Below, one piece after another: positions 1 through 6,633 of a DNA stretch of 16,393 nucleotides (the stretch's first letter is position 1; each line of letters begins with the position of its first letter). A program made the position numbers and the translations under genes. The DNA comes from Chitinophagaceae bacterium UBA2789 (GTDB lineage: Bacteria > Bacteroidota > Bacteroidia > Chitinophagales > Chitinophagaceae): NCBI GenBank assembly GCA_002352145.1, contig DEHX01000171.1, forward strand, positions 22,447 to 38,839, written 5' to 3'. Under the pieces are notes generated by a model. That model was given only the letters and a program-made list of their open reading frames with translations. It had not been told where the DNA came from and made no database searches.

Positions 1-1134
1 GATAATGCTGACAAAGAATGCCGGCAACTGGTACGCCGCATTCAGCGTAAAAACCCGGAAAGTTTTGTTGTCATTACTGGCTGCTATGCACAACTAAAGC
101 CAAAAGAAATATCAGCAATACCCGGTGTAGACCTTGTACTGGGTGCTGCAGAAAAATTCAATATTGCCAAACATATCCGGGAACTGTCAAAAGGTGACTC
201 TGCCAAAATCTGCAGCTGTGAAATTGAAGAAGTTTCAGGGTTTCATTCTTCCTGGTCTGTTAATGACAGGACAAGGACTTTCCTGAAAGTTCAGGATGGC
301 TGTGACTATACCTGTTCATTTTGTACAATTCCAATGGCTAGAGGAAAAAGCCGAAGTGATAGCATTAATAATGTGGTAAAGAATGCCGAAGCACTGGCAG
401 CCAGCGGTGTGAAGGAGATCGTACTAACCGGTGTGAACTTGGGAGATTTTGGCAAAGGCCCTGACGGAGCAGGTGCTGCCGTTAGTATCAGCGGACGGGA
501 AGAGAACTTTTTTGAGCTGATTAAAGAGCTGGATAAAGTGCCTGGTATTCAGCGTTACCGCATCTCTTCCATAGAGCCCAACCTTCTTACGAATGAGATT
601 ATTGAGTTTGTTGCCAACAGCAATAAATTCATGCCCCATTTTCATATTCCATTGCAAAGCGGCAGCAACAAAACATTGGCAGCCATGCGGCGCCGGTATA
701 AAAGGGAATTATATGCAGAAAGAGTATCCCTGATCAAAACACTGATGCCACACTGCGCTATTGGCGTGGATGTTATAGTTGGTTTTCCGGGTGAAACAGA
801 TGAGGATTTCAGAGAAACATTTGACTTTTTACATTCACTGGATGTTTCCTATCTCCATGTTTTTACCTATTCAGAAAGAGATAATACCCATGCACTCACT
901 ATAAAACCTGTTGTACCCGTATCAGTAAGAAACGAAAGAAATAAAGCGCTTCGTAACTTATCTTATATGAAGATGCAATACTTCACACAACAGCATGCTG
1001 GTCAAACCCGTAAAGTATTATTTGAAGGACATGATAAAACAGGTATGATGGAAGGCTATACAGATAATTATATCCGGATCACCACACCTTATAGAGAAGA
1101 ATGGGTAAATGAAATTGTAGATTGGAAAATCTAA
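1..1134 (+). CDS. mtaB: tRNA (N6-L-threonylcarbamoyladenosine(37)-C2)-methylthiotransferase MtaB, 5'-truncated
   Basis: This radical-SAM methylthiotransferase converts t6A37 to ms2t6A37 in ANN-reading tRNAs in the cytoplasm. The frame is open from base 1 to the TAA at 1132, giving 377 visible residues; about 60 N-terminal residues of a usual 430-450 aa protein lie outside the window. Visible residue 28 is the Cys of ITGCYAQ, the last Cys of the N-terminal UPF0004 iron-sulfur site. The radical-SAM CxxxCxxC is at codons 101, 105 and 108 (GCDYTCSFCTIP), followed by the glycine-rich LTGVNLGDFG stretch and GVDVIVGFPGE. The C-terminus (VLFEG...GYTDNYIRI) is a short TRAM-like segment. The ATG at 334 is internal, because the radical-SAM cysteines precede it. 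MtaB is preferred over the paralogues MiaB and RimO by overall sequence pattern. The next gene follows after 3 nt. Confidence 0.9.
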   Translation, partial: DNADKECRQLVRRIQRKNPESFVVITGCYAQLKPKEISAIPGVDLVLGAAEKFNIAKHIRELSKGDSAKICSCEIEEVSGFHSSWSVNDRTRTFLKVQDGCDYTCSFCTIPMARGKSRSDSINNVVKNAEALAASGVKEIVLTGVNLGDFGKGPDGAGAAVSISGREENFFELIKELDKVPGIQRYRISSIEPNLLTNEIIEFVANSNKFMPHFHIPLQSGSNKTLAAMRRRYKRELYAERVSLIKTLMPHCAIGVDVIVGFPGETDEDFRETFDFLHSLDVSYLHVFTYSERDNTHALTIKPVVPVSVRNERNKALRNLSYMKMQYFTQQHAGQTRKVLFEGHDKTGMMEGYTDNYIRITTPYREEWVNEIVDWKI

Positions 1135-1137
1135 TCT

Positions 1138-2106
1138 TTGTCAAATAAAAACTACAGGTTGACCAGAACAACATTAACTGTACTGTTACTTATTGCATTT
1201 TTTGCCAATACCATTGCACAAACAACCTGGTCAGAAAATCAGGATACTATCAGTGTGCAGGCAAACTGGAAAAAAGGTGATCAAAAAACCTTTCTGATTA
1301 CCAGAACAAAACAGAAAAAGGTTTCTGGCGACGTCAGGGAAAACTTTCAATTCAGCTTTTTGGCTGACATGAAAATTGTAGATTCTACAGAGAGTGGTTA
1401 CCGGGTAGAATGGGAATATCGGTTAACTAATGATTTTAAAGAAAAGAATCCTCTGGCATCACTGGCTATGCCGGTCTACAATGACATGAAAATGATTTTT
1501 ACCACCTATACTGATGGCTCATTCAAGGATTTGCTGAACTGGCAGGAAGTTGCTGATGCATACATTGAAATGACAGAACTTAATATGGGCGGGCAAAAAA
1601 ATGATACTATTAAAAAAACAATGGACAAGGTAAAAGAGATGTTCAGAACCAAAGAGATGACAGAATCATCACTTATAAGGGAACTGCAACTATACTACTC
1701 TGCCTTTGGCGGAGTTTTTACCCTCAAGGGAATGAAGTCAAATACAACCTTGCCCAATCCCATCAACGCAGAGCCATTACCCGCATATATTGAACAAAAA
1801 ATAAAAGAAATTAAACCAGCGGAAGGAACTTTTAATGTTGAGATCAGCCAGTCGATAAAACCAGAAGCCATGCGAAATCTGCTCTATGGTCTTCTGGAAA
1901 AAATGGATATCCCCAGGGATTCAATTGAACTGGAAATGGAGAAAATGCTCCAAAGCCTTATTATTACCGACAAGGGAACCTTTACAATTGATCAGACCTC
2001 TGGATGGCTGCTTGGAATTGAATACATCCGCGAAGCTCAATTTGGAGAAATTTATCAAAAAGAATTTATACTGTTTGAGTTAGTAAAAGATAAAAAAGAA
2101 CAGTAA
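1138..2106 (+). CDS. Secreted protein of unknown function (322 aa, TTG start)
   Basis: I do not recognise this family with confidence. The protein has a Sec signal peptide: a basic start (NKNYRLTR), a hydrophobic core (TVLLLIAFFA) and a likely signal peptidase I cut TIA|Q near residue 27. The mature part is about 295 aa, rich in Lys, Glu and beta-type segments, with no transmembrane helix, no Cys cluster and no visible catalytic motif. The opening (ANWKKGDQKTFLI) resembles Bacteroidota DUF6263-like periplasmic proteins, but that is only an impression. The start is TTG at 1138; the first in-frame ATG lies near 1369, beyond the signal peptide, so TTG is needed to keep the export signal. Its start is 3 nt after the mtaB stop, suggesting cotranscription. 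It converges on mlaD across a 38-nt gap. Confidence 0.75.
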   Translation: MSNKNYRLTRTTLTVLLLIAFFANTIAQTTWSENQDTISVQANWKKGDQKTFLITRTKQKKVSGDVRENFQFSFLADMKIVDSTESGYRVEWEYRLTNDFKEKNPLASLAMPVYNDMKMIFTTYTDGSFKDLLNWQEVADAYIEMTELNMGGQKNDTIKKTMDKVKEMFRTKEMTESSLIRELQLYYSAFGGVFTLKGMKSNTTLPNPINAEPLPAYIEQKIKEIKPAEGTFNVEISQSIKPEAMRNLLYGLLEKMDIPRDSIELEMEKMLQSLIITDKGTFTIDQTSGWLLGIEYIREAQFGEIYQKEFILFELVKDKKEQ

Positions 2107-2144
2107 TTCAGTTTGGCTGAATAAATACCCCACTCTTCAAATAA

Positions 2145-3119
2145 TCACTTTTTCCTTTTCTCCAGTCTCTTAAAATATCCTCTTAACAAGAAATTGTGCT
2201 TCAGCGCCTCCATATTTTGATTAAAGGCTTCTGTCCCCTTCTCAATATTGGAAAGACTGTTGTTCAGCTTTATTACCAGTGTTGAATCTTTGAGAATAGC
2301 ATGTGCAGGCCCTTTGCCGCTGTTAACATCGCTTTTAAGCCCCTTGGTTAAGTCATCCAGTTCCCTGACCAACTCATCGGCATGATTACCTACCTGCTGA
2401 ATGCTGAGTACAGCTTCGTTAAGGTTATACGCAATGGCCGTGTCAGTAAGTATTGAACCGAGGGATCCCTTACCTGCCCTTAAATCATTGATAATTGTAT
2501 GCAGGTCCTGCACCATGCCATCAGCATTGGCAGCTGCCTTCCTGATGCTGAAAGAAGAAGCCCTCAGGTTATCAGGCAGTGTTTCTTCAGTTAATAACTT
2601 CCATAGCGCTGAGCTATTATTTATTTTGAGGACAGTTAATTTCAACTCTTGAGAAATATCCCGTATGTTTTTATTGGTTTTATCTAATGTCTCCAGCATT
2701 TCATCAGTACTTACACTTTTCTTGGTAATCAGCAAATCCCCGTTTTCAGCAAGTGGTGAGCCATCCTTGGCCGGAGTGATATTCAAAATCCTGTTTCCCA
2801 TCAGCCCGTCGGTACTCATACTTACTATATCATTCTTATGGATATACTGCTTCATTTTAGTGTCAATCAGCATGGATACCTCAATAAGCGTATCGCTAAG
2901 TATCTTAACTCTTTTTACAGTCCCAACCTGAATACCTGAATACCTGACATTATTTCCAGATGTAAGCCCATGCACATTTTCAAACCTTACCTTCAGGGTA
3001 TAATTGCTGCCAAACATATTGGTATCCTTTCCGATCATATACAATGAAAAAATCATGATTAATAACCCGGCCAGAACAAAAAAACCAAGTTTTACATTGT
3101 TGATTGCTCTCTTTGCCAT
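2145..3119 (-). CDS. mlaD: MlaD-like MCE-domain lipid-binding protein with repeated helical C-terminus
   Basis: This is the substrate-binding subunit of an Mla-type phospholipid ABC transporter, anchored in the inner membrane with its MCE ring in the periplasm. A transmembrane helix spans about residues 11-30 (FFVLAGLLIMIFSLYMIG). The MCE domain covers about 38-117, including the typical GLTSGNNVRYSGIQVGTV and MSTDGLMGNRILNI segments. At 324 aa it is much longer than E. coli MlaD (183 aa). The extra part (about 140-316) is helical and holds three related units of about 50 aa, with cores at 171-179 (ALWKLLTEE), 219-227 (SLGSILTDT) and 271-279 (PAHAILKDS). The end is strongly basic (KRLEKRKK). 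Its ATG overlaps the mlaF stop in TAATG, so the two are probably translationally coupled. It is the last gene of the operon. Confidence 0.88.
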   Translation of the reverse strand: MAKRAINNVKLGFFVLAGLLIMIFSLYMIGKDTNMFGSNYTLKVRFENVHGLTSGNNVRYSGIQVGTVKRVKILSDTLIEVSMLIDTKMKQYIHKNDIVSMSTDGLMGNRILNITPAKDGSPLAENGDLLITKKSVSTDEMLETLDKTNKNIRDISQELKLTVLKINNSSALWKLLTEETLPDNLRASSFSIRKAAANADGMVQDLHTIINDLRAGKGSLGSILTDTAIAYNLNEAVLSIQQVGNHADELVRELDDLTKGLKSDVNSGKGPAHAILKDSTLVIKLNNSLSNIEKGTEAFNQNMEALKHNFLLRGYFKRLEKRKK

Positions 3120-3895
3120 TATTCAAAAAATTGTTTGACTTTAGGATCTTTGTTTTCTCTCAGTTCTTCATAGGTTCCCCCCGCATAACATCGGCCATCA
3201 ATCAGCATCACAATCCTGTCAGCCGTTGCCCGTATGCAGCTCATGTCATGCGAAATGATCAATGCAGAGGTATTATACTTCTCTCCCATTTCTTTTATCA
3301 GTGTACTGATGCCCTTTCCTGTTATTGGATCCAAACCAGTGGTTGGCTCATCGTACAATATGATCTCCGGATCAAGGATCAATGTTCTTGCCAGCGCAAT
3401 TCGTTTACGCATACCTCCCGACAATTCGACAGGCATCATATCTACCGTGTGGGCCAGGCCAACATTCGTCAGCACCTCCATTACTTTTTTATCTCTCTCA
3501 CCGGCACTTAGTTTTATCCAATGCCGCCTTAAAGGAAACTCAAGATTTTCCCGTACAGTCATTGAATCGTACAATGCATTGCTTTGAAAAAGAAATCCGA
3601 TTTTTGTTCGTAATTCATCCATCTCGTGAATGCTTAGTTCTTCAATATTTCGTCCCAGCACATTGATACTCCCGGTATCCGGAACCAATAAGCCAATGAT
3701 GCATTTTATCAATACTGATTTACCCGATCCCGATTTACCCAATACAGCCACATTCTCGCCTTTGCGCAATTCAAGGTTAAAGTCTGCCAGTACATGGTTT
3801 TCTCCAAAAGATTTGTACAGGCTTTTAATCACCAGTACATTTTCGGTCACCTCCAGCACCTTACTTTCTTGTTTTATGGTTAATACTTGTTCCAT
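3119..3895 (-). CDS. mlaF: Phospholipid ABC transporter ATP-binding protein, MlaF-like
   Basis: This is the cytoplasmic ATPase that drives MlaE/MlaD lipid transport. All ABC motifs are intact in 258 aa: Walker A GKSGSGKS at 53-60, Q-loop Gln104 (FLFQSNALYDSMTVREN), signature LSGGM at 158-162, Walker B IILYDEP at 178-184 with catalytic Glu183, D-loop GLD, and H-loop His216 (IISHDMS). The QSNALYDSMTVRENLEFPL segment and LSGGMRKRIALAR are typical of the MlaF/Ttg2A/TGD3 group. The N-terminal stretch of about 22 residues before the first strand is slightly longer than in E. coli. The ATG at 3895 follows mlaE after 5 nt, with AAGGG just upstream as a possible ribosome binding site. The stop overlaps the mlaD start by one base. 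Confidence 0.92.
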   Translation of the reverse strand: MEQVLTIKQESKVLEVTENVLVIKSLYKSFGENHVLADFNLELRKGENVAVLGKSGSGKSVLIKCIIGLLVPDTGSINVLGRNIEELSIHEMDELRTKIGFLFQSNALYDSMTVRENLEFPLRRHWIKLSAGERDKKVMEVLTNVGLAHTVDMMPVELSGGMRKRIALARTLILDPEIILYDEPTTGLDPITGKGISTLIKEMGEKYNTSALIISHDMSCIRATADRIVMLIDGRCYAGGTYEELRENKDPKVKQFFE

Positions 3896-3900
3896 TACCC

Positions 3901-4671
3901 TTAGTTAAGTCCGAGTATATCGGTGATCTGTACGGCGAGCAGGTCCAGGATAAAAATCAGTACAGAACTCACCACAACAGCCGAATTGGCAGAGCGACCA
4001 ACCCCTTCAGTTCCTTTACTGGAATTAAATCCTTTAAAACATCCCACCATGCCAACGGCAAATCCAAAGAAATAAGTCTTGATGAATGCCGGCACAAAAT
4101 CATCAAAAGAAAGTGCATCAAAAACCTGTTTGAAGTACAAATCCATGCTGATAACTCCTTTTATATTGATACCGAGATAAGAACCATACAGAGAAATTGC
4201 ATCGCTAAGAATAACTAATACCGGCAACATCAGTGTAGCAGCCATCACCCTTGTAACCACCAGGTATTTAAATGGATTGGTACCGCTTACTTCCATCGCA
4301 TCAATTTGCTCGGTCACTTTCATACTGCCAAGTTCAGCACCAATACTGCTGCCAATTTTGCCGGCAAAAATTAATGCAGTGATAACAGGCCCTATTTCTC
4401 TTACTACCGCAATACCTACCATGGCCGGCAACTGGCTCTCTGCACCATAGCTGATTAAGGAGGGTCGTAACTGCATGGTGAGCACAAGTCCCATGATGAA
4501 ACCAGTAAGGCCGACCAGCGGAAGTGACTTATAACCGATGATGTAACATTGGCGCAACAATTCGGTAATCTCATAACGGGGTTTGAATCCCTGTGAAAAG
4601 AATCGTCCTGTAAACCGGCTCAACCCGCCGGCCTCATCCAGGAATTGCTGCCAGGTTGGAGGCAAAGGCAT
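3901..4671 (-). CDS. mlaE: Phospholipid ABC transporter permease, MlaE-like
   Basis: This is the integral membrane permease of the Mla lipid transporter, a member of the MlaE/Ttg2B/TGD1 family, 256 aa. The family signature is clear: VVREIGPVITALIFAGKIG, then SIGAELGSMKVTEQIDAMEV with SGTNPFKYLVVTRV. Near the C-terminus, GCFKGFNSSKGTEGVGRSAN precedes the last hydrophobic helix (AVVVSSVLIFILDLLAVQI). An amphipathic N-terminal helix is followed by about five membrane segments, as in structurally known MlaE. The gene heads a three-gene operon, mlaE-mlaF-mlaD, with a 5-nt gap and a 1-nt overlap. No mlaB (STAS) or mlaC (periplasmic shuttle) is attached in this locus. Upstream on the same strand are a tRNA and its terminator, so the operon probably has its own promoter in the 40 nt before the ATG. 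Confidence 0.92.
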   Translation of the reverse strand: MPLPPTWQQFLDEAGGLSRFTGRFFSQGFKPRYEITELLRQCYIIGYKSLPLVGLTGFIMGLVLTMQLRPSLISYGAESQLPAMVGIAVVREIGPVITALIFAGKIGSSIGAELGSMKVTEQIDAMEVSGTNPFKYLVVTRVMAATLMLPVLVILSDAISLYGSYLGINIKGVISMDLYFKQVFDALSFDDFVPAFIKTYFFGFAVGMVGCFKGFNSSKGTEGVGRSANSAVVVSSVLIFILDLLAVQITDILGLN

Positions 4672-4711
4672 ACTTTACCATTCGGCTACAAAATTTACGT
4701 ATTTAAAAAGG

Positions 4712-4735
4712 AAAAACGCTGAAGCAAGTCAGCAT
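4712..4735 (-). terminator. Intrinsic terminator downstream of tRNA-Val(GAC)
   Basis: On the minus strand, GCTGA and TCAGC form a 5-bp stem, extendable to 7 bp with one G-U and one A-U pair, around a 6-nt loop. It is followed at once by GTTTTTCCTTTTT. It lies 25 nt beyond the tRNA 3' end and separates the tRNA from mlaE. A second candidate stop is the run of seven T directly after the tRNA (4753-4759 complement). Confidence 0.5.
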
Positions 4736-4760
4736 GAGAAGTGATTATCATCAAAAAAAG

Positions 4761-4835
4761 TGGAACGTACTGGGCTCGAACCAGTGACCCCTACTCTGTC
4801 AAAGTAGTGCTCTGAACCAACTGAGCTAACGTTCC
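4761..4835 (-). tRNA. tRNA-Val (anticodon GAC)
   Basis: A full 75-nt cloverleaf reads on the minus strand. The acceptor stem GGAACGT pairs with ACGTTCC (7 bp). The D stem is GCTC/GAGC. The anticodon stem CTACT/AGTAG holds loop TTGACAG with anticodon GAC. A 5-nt variable loop follows, then the T stem ACTGG/CCAGT with loop TTCGAGC, and discriminator A. It reads GUC and GUU. The 3' CCA is not encoded; the genomic sequence continues CTTTTTTT. The D loop has the usual GG pair. Confidence 0.96.
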
Positions 4836-4915
4836 GGGGCAATAAAAATAAGAGTTTTCAACACTCCTTTTTCCAACAAAGCAACTTTCCTACTTTTAAA
4901 TTGTCATTTAATTGT

Positions 4916-5206
4916 ATGCAAAAGTACCAGGTAACGATAAAATTTGAAATGAGCGATGAATTCATGGACTTGGTTCCTCCGCATCGCACCTATATCAATT
5001 TTCTTATCAATAAAGGCACCATCGACCATTATGCGGTAAGCATGGAGACACAACGGTCATGGATCACATTGAATGCAGAAAGCAAAAGCGAAGTACAGAA
5101 AATATTAAAAAAATCTCCCCTCTTCAAATTCTGGATTTACGAGATTGATGAATTATTTGTGCTGGACGGACAGCATTACAGGCTGCCGGAAGTGAACCCG
5201 AACTGA
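4916..5206 (+). CDS. Small conserved cytoplasmic protein, possibly YCII/muconolactone-isomerase-like fold
   Basis: This 96-aa protein has no signal peptide or membrane segment. It looks like a small alpha/beta protein: a strand (KYQVTIKFEM), a helix (VPPHRTYINFLINKG), strands (IDHYAVSMETQRSWITLNA), a helix (SKSEVQKILKKSP) and a final strand (FKFWIYEIDELFVLDG). That order fits the ferredoxin-like dimeric alpha-beta barrel of YCII and muconolactone isomerase proteins, which is a fold inference only. No substrate can be named. ATG at 4916 is preferred over the upstream in-frame TTG at 4901, because the first strand starts directly after it. The gene is divergent from tRNA-Val(GAC). Its TGA stop directly abuts the tag stop on the other strand. 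Confidence 0.75.
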   Translation: MQKYQVTIKFEMSDEFMDLVPPHRTYINFLINKGTIDHYAVSMETQRSWITLNAESKSEVQKILKKSPLFKFWIYEIDELFVLDGQHYRLPEVNPN

Positions 5207-5758
5207 TCATCGCTTCTCAGACCATTTGGGTTTTAGTTTCAGTACTTTCCGAAAAACAGGACAAGTTTCAGCATGAGCACCCGGCAAATAACCAATGCTC
5301 ATCAGGAACTCATTCACAATTTCCCCTCCTGTAAAACGAAATGTTTGTTTGAAGAGTTTTACCCACTCCTCCTTTGTTTTGGGATGATGTTTATCCAGCC
5401 ATTTTTTAAAGGAACCGTATTCCTGCTGAATCTGTATTATACATTGTGCATTATGGATTGTTGCTTCTATTTTAAGGCGGTTACGGATAATACCGGCATC
5501 CTGCATCAGTTTTTCTTTCTTTTTATCAGTGTAACGGGCCACTTTAAGAACATCAAATCCGTCAAAAGCCCTGAAAAAATTATCTTTCTTTTTCAGGATG
5601 GTTTCCCAGCTTAAGCCCGCCTGGTTTATCTCCAGTACCAACCGGGCAAACAAAAGGTTATCATCCTGTATCGGAAATCCATATTCCCGGTCATGATAAT
5701 CTTTGTGAACGGTTGCTTTACCTGCATTTTGAACAAAATCGCAATAAGTGGTTGCCAT
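5207..5758 (-). CDS. tag: DNA-3-methyladenine glycosylase I
   Basis: This base-excision repair enzyme removes 3-methyladenine from alkylated DNA. The 183-aa protein keeps the family landmarks. The N-terminal Cys of TTYCDF and the His of KDYHDREYG, with the C-terminal His and Cys of HAETC, form the Tag zinc snap (spacing of the last pair as in E. coli H175/C179). LEINQAGLSWETILKK contains the catalytic Glu region, and LMQDAGIIRNRLKI the helix-hairpin-helix segment. FRFTGGEIVNEFLMSIG matches the 3-methyladenine pocket helix. ATG at 5758 is chosen over the in-frame TTG at 5767, since Tag proteins start just before the zinc Cys. A TATTTTTG box lies 24 nt upstream, divergent from the tRNA-Val(TAC) promoter. 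The stop codon abuts that of the convergent neighbour. Confidence 0.93.
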   Translation of the reverse strand: MATTYCDFVQNAGKATVHKDYHDREYGFPIQDDNLLFARLVLEINQAGLSWETILKKKDNFFRAFDGFDVLKVARYTDKKKEKLMQDAGIIRNRLKIEATIHNAQCIIQIQQEYGSFKKWLDKHHPKTKEEWVKLFKQTFRFTGGEIVNEFLMSIGYLPGAHAETCPVFRKVLKLKPKWSEKR

Positions 5759-5782
5759 ACAATCCAATCAATTAAAAATGGT

Positions 5783-5790
5783 CAAAAATA
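5783..5790 (-). promoter_or_regulatory. -7 promoter element (TATTTTTG) for tag
   Basis: It matches the Bacteroidota TAnnTTTG consensus exactly on the minus strand, 24 nt upstream of the tag ATG. No clear -33 TTG lies at the expected distance. It ends 1 nt from the -33 element of the divergent tRNA promoter. Confidence 0.5.
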
Positions 5791-5791
5791 T

Positions 5792-5823
5792 TTTGTCTGA
5801 AAAGTCCTGTACCCCTATCTTTG
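5792..5823 (+). promoter_or_regulatory. Promoter of tRNA-Val(TAC): TTTG -33, TATCTTTG -7
   Basis: TTTG at 5792-5795 and TATCTTTG at 5816-5823 are 20 nt apart, matching the Bacteroidota sigma-A pattern. The tRNA starts 13 nt after the box, leaving a short 5' leader for RNase P removal. This is one of the best promoters in the window. Confidence 0.75.
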
Positions 5824-5836
5824 CCGTCCCGAAAAA

Positions 5837-5911
5837 GGGAGTTTAGCTCAGCTGGTTCAGAGCATCTGCCTTACAAGCAGAGGGTCGGCGGTTCGATCCC
5901 GTCAACTCCCA
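5837..5911 (+). tRNA. tRNA-Val (anticodon TAC)
   Basis: A full 75-nt cloverleaf is present. The acceptor stem GGGAGTT pairs with AACTCCC. The D stem is GCTC/GAGC. The anticodon stem TCTGC/GCAGA holds loop CTTACAA with anticodon TAC. The T stem GGCGG/CCGTC has one G-U pair around TTCGATC, and the discriminator is A. It reads GUA and GUG. CCA is not encoded. Promoter and terminator flank it closely, so it is a single-gene transcription unit. Confidence 0.97.
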
Positions 5912-5913
5912 CT

Positions 5914-5939
5914 AAAAGCCTCAGTATGCTGAGGCTTTT
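5914..5939 (+). terminator. Intrinsic terminator after tRNA-Val(TAC), probably bidirectional
   Basis: A perfect 11-bp stem (AAAAGCCTCAG at 5914-5924 with CTGAGGCTTTT at 5929-5939) surrounds a TATG loop. It ends in TTTTC-TG-TTTTT on the plus strand and in a U-run on the minus strand. It begins 2 nt after the tRNA. It also lies 14 nt beyond the stop of the convergent PKD lipoprotein gene, so it probably serves both. Confidence 0.88.
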
Positions 5940-5953
5940 CTGTTTTTATTAGG

Positions 5954-6529
5954 TTAGTTTATCTGAATAGCCCTTATAATAGTATCCCGTATCCCGCCAA
6001 TCTGTGAACTGTATTTGATAGTGTAATTACCTGGTGTTTCAAATCGCATCAGGGGGTTTGCTTCAGGAGTGGTTACTCCGTTCCCAAAATCCCAGGCATG
6101 AAACTGAGATTGCGGGTTCAATGAATAAAACTGTACACTTACCGGAGTTCCAGAACATTTGTCCATGTAATAAGAAAATGTAGACTCATTAGGAATGACC
6201 TGGTCGAGTGTTATGGAACGGCAAACAGAATCTGAACCGTTGGGCCCTGTAACTTTTAATGTCACATAATAGGTACCTATAGCTGTGTAGGTTCTTGTGG
6301 GATTGGGATTAGTCGTGGTTGTGCCATCGCCCAGGCTCCAGGAATAACTTGTGGCATTAGACGAATTATTAATAAAGTTGATCGTACAGGGTACCGGTTG
6401 ATTATACCCGGAAGGGGTAAACCTTGCAACCGGCCGGTTATCCGGCTCATCATCCTTATCACAGTTTTGCAACACCAGCGCAAAACCAATTAATAACAAT
6501 GCAGAAATTTTTTTCATAACGCTATACAT
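5954..6529 (-). CDS. Surface-type lipoprotein with two PKD-like domains
   Basis: This is a predicted outer-membrane lipoprotein with immunoglobulin-like beta domains. The signal MKKISALLLIGFALVLQNC ends at lipidation Cys23 (191-aa numbering). It is followed by DKDDE, the acidic Lys-containing signature that directs Bacteroidota lipoproteins to the cell surface. PKD domain 1 spans about residues 33-110 and contains SYSWSLGDG and the AIGTYYVTLKVTG strand. A more divergent second PKD-like domain (about 116-190) contains HAWDFGNG and TPGNYTIKY. There is no catalytic domain, so an adhesive, binding or scaffold role is likely but not shown. ATG at 6529 is given; the internal ATG at 6517 would start a more classical signal peptide (MKK) and is equally possible. 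A TACTTTTG box lies upstream. Confidence 0.85.
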   Translation of the reverse strand: MYSVMKKISALLLIGFALVLQNCDKDDEPDNRPVARFTPSGYNQPVPCTINFINNSSNATSYSWSLGDGTTTTNPNPTRTYTAIGTYYVTLKVTGPNGSDSVCRSITLDQVIPNESTFSYYMDKCSGTPVSVQFYSLNPQSQFHAWDFGNGVTTPEANPLMRFETPGNYTIKYSSQIGGIRDTIIRAIQIN

Positions 6530-6540
6530 TTTTGATAATT

Positions 6541-6548
6541 CAAAAGTA
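6541..6548 (-). promoter_or_regulatory. -7 promoter element (TACTTTTG) for the PKD lipoprotein gene
   Basis: It matches TAnnTTTG exactly on the minus strand, 11 nt before ATG 6529 and 23 nt before ATG 6517. No convincing -33 element is seen. Confidence 0.5.
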
Positions 6549-6602
6549 CATGATTTTCATCTTTTAAGCCTGCCGGCAAAAGTTCTGAAGACAGAAAGAA
6601 CC

Positions 6603-6610
6603 TAATTTTG
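6603..6610 (+). promoter_or_regulatory. -7 promoter element (TAATTTTG) for the secreted 153-aa protein gene
   Basis: It matches TAnnTTTG exactly and ends 23 nt before the ATG at 6634. It is divergent from the PKD gene's box, about 55 nt away. No clear -33 TTG lies at 19-20 nt. Confidence 0.5.
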
Positions 6611-6633
6611 ACACACTCAAATTATAACGATAT

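Noticed and set aside
2106..2122. Hairpin ATTCAG-TTTGG-CTGAAT between the secreted protein gene and mlaD
   Set aside because: Only 6 bp, AT-rich, with no following T-run on either strand; too weak to call a terminator.
4689..4697. TAAATTTTG (minus) as the mlaE -7 box
   Set aside because: It has three instead of two bases between TA and TTTG, and no -33 element was seen; possible but not supported enough to list.
4761..4835. Plus-strand reading of the tRNA with apparent anticodon GTC (Asp)
   Set aside because: The loop reads CTGTCAA on plus, but the D-loop and the TTCGAGC T-loop exist only on the minus strand, so it is tRNA-Val(GAC).
4901..4915. TTG start for the small protein, adding 5 residues
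   Set aside because: ATG at 4916 begins directly before the first predicted strand; the added residues have no support.
5759..5767. TTG start of tag at 5767
   Set aside because: The ATG at 5758 gives the usual Tag N-terminus just before the zinc Cys.
5837..5939. tRNA-Val(TAC) as an integration site of a mobile element
   Set aside because: No direct repeat of the tRNA 3' end, no integrase and no foreign-looking genes were seen downstream.
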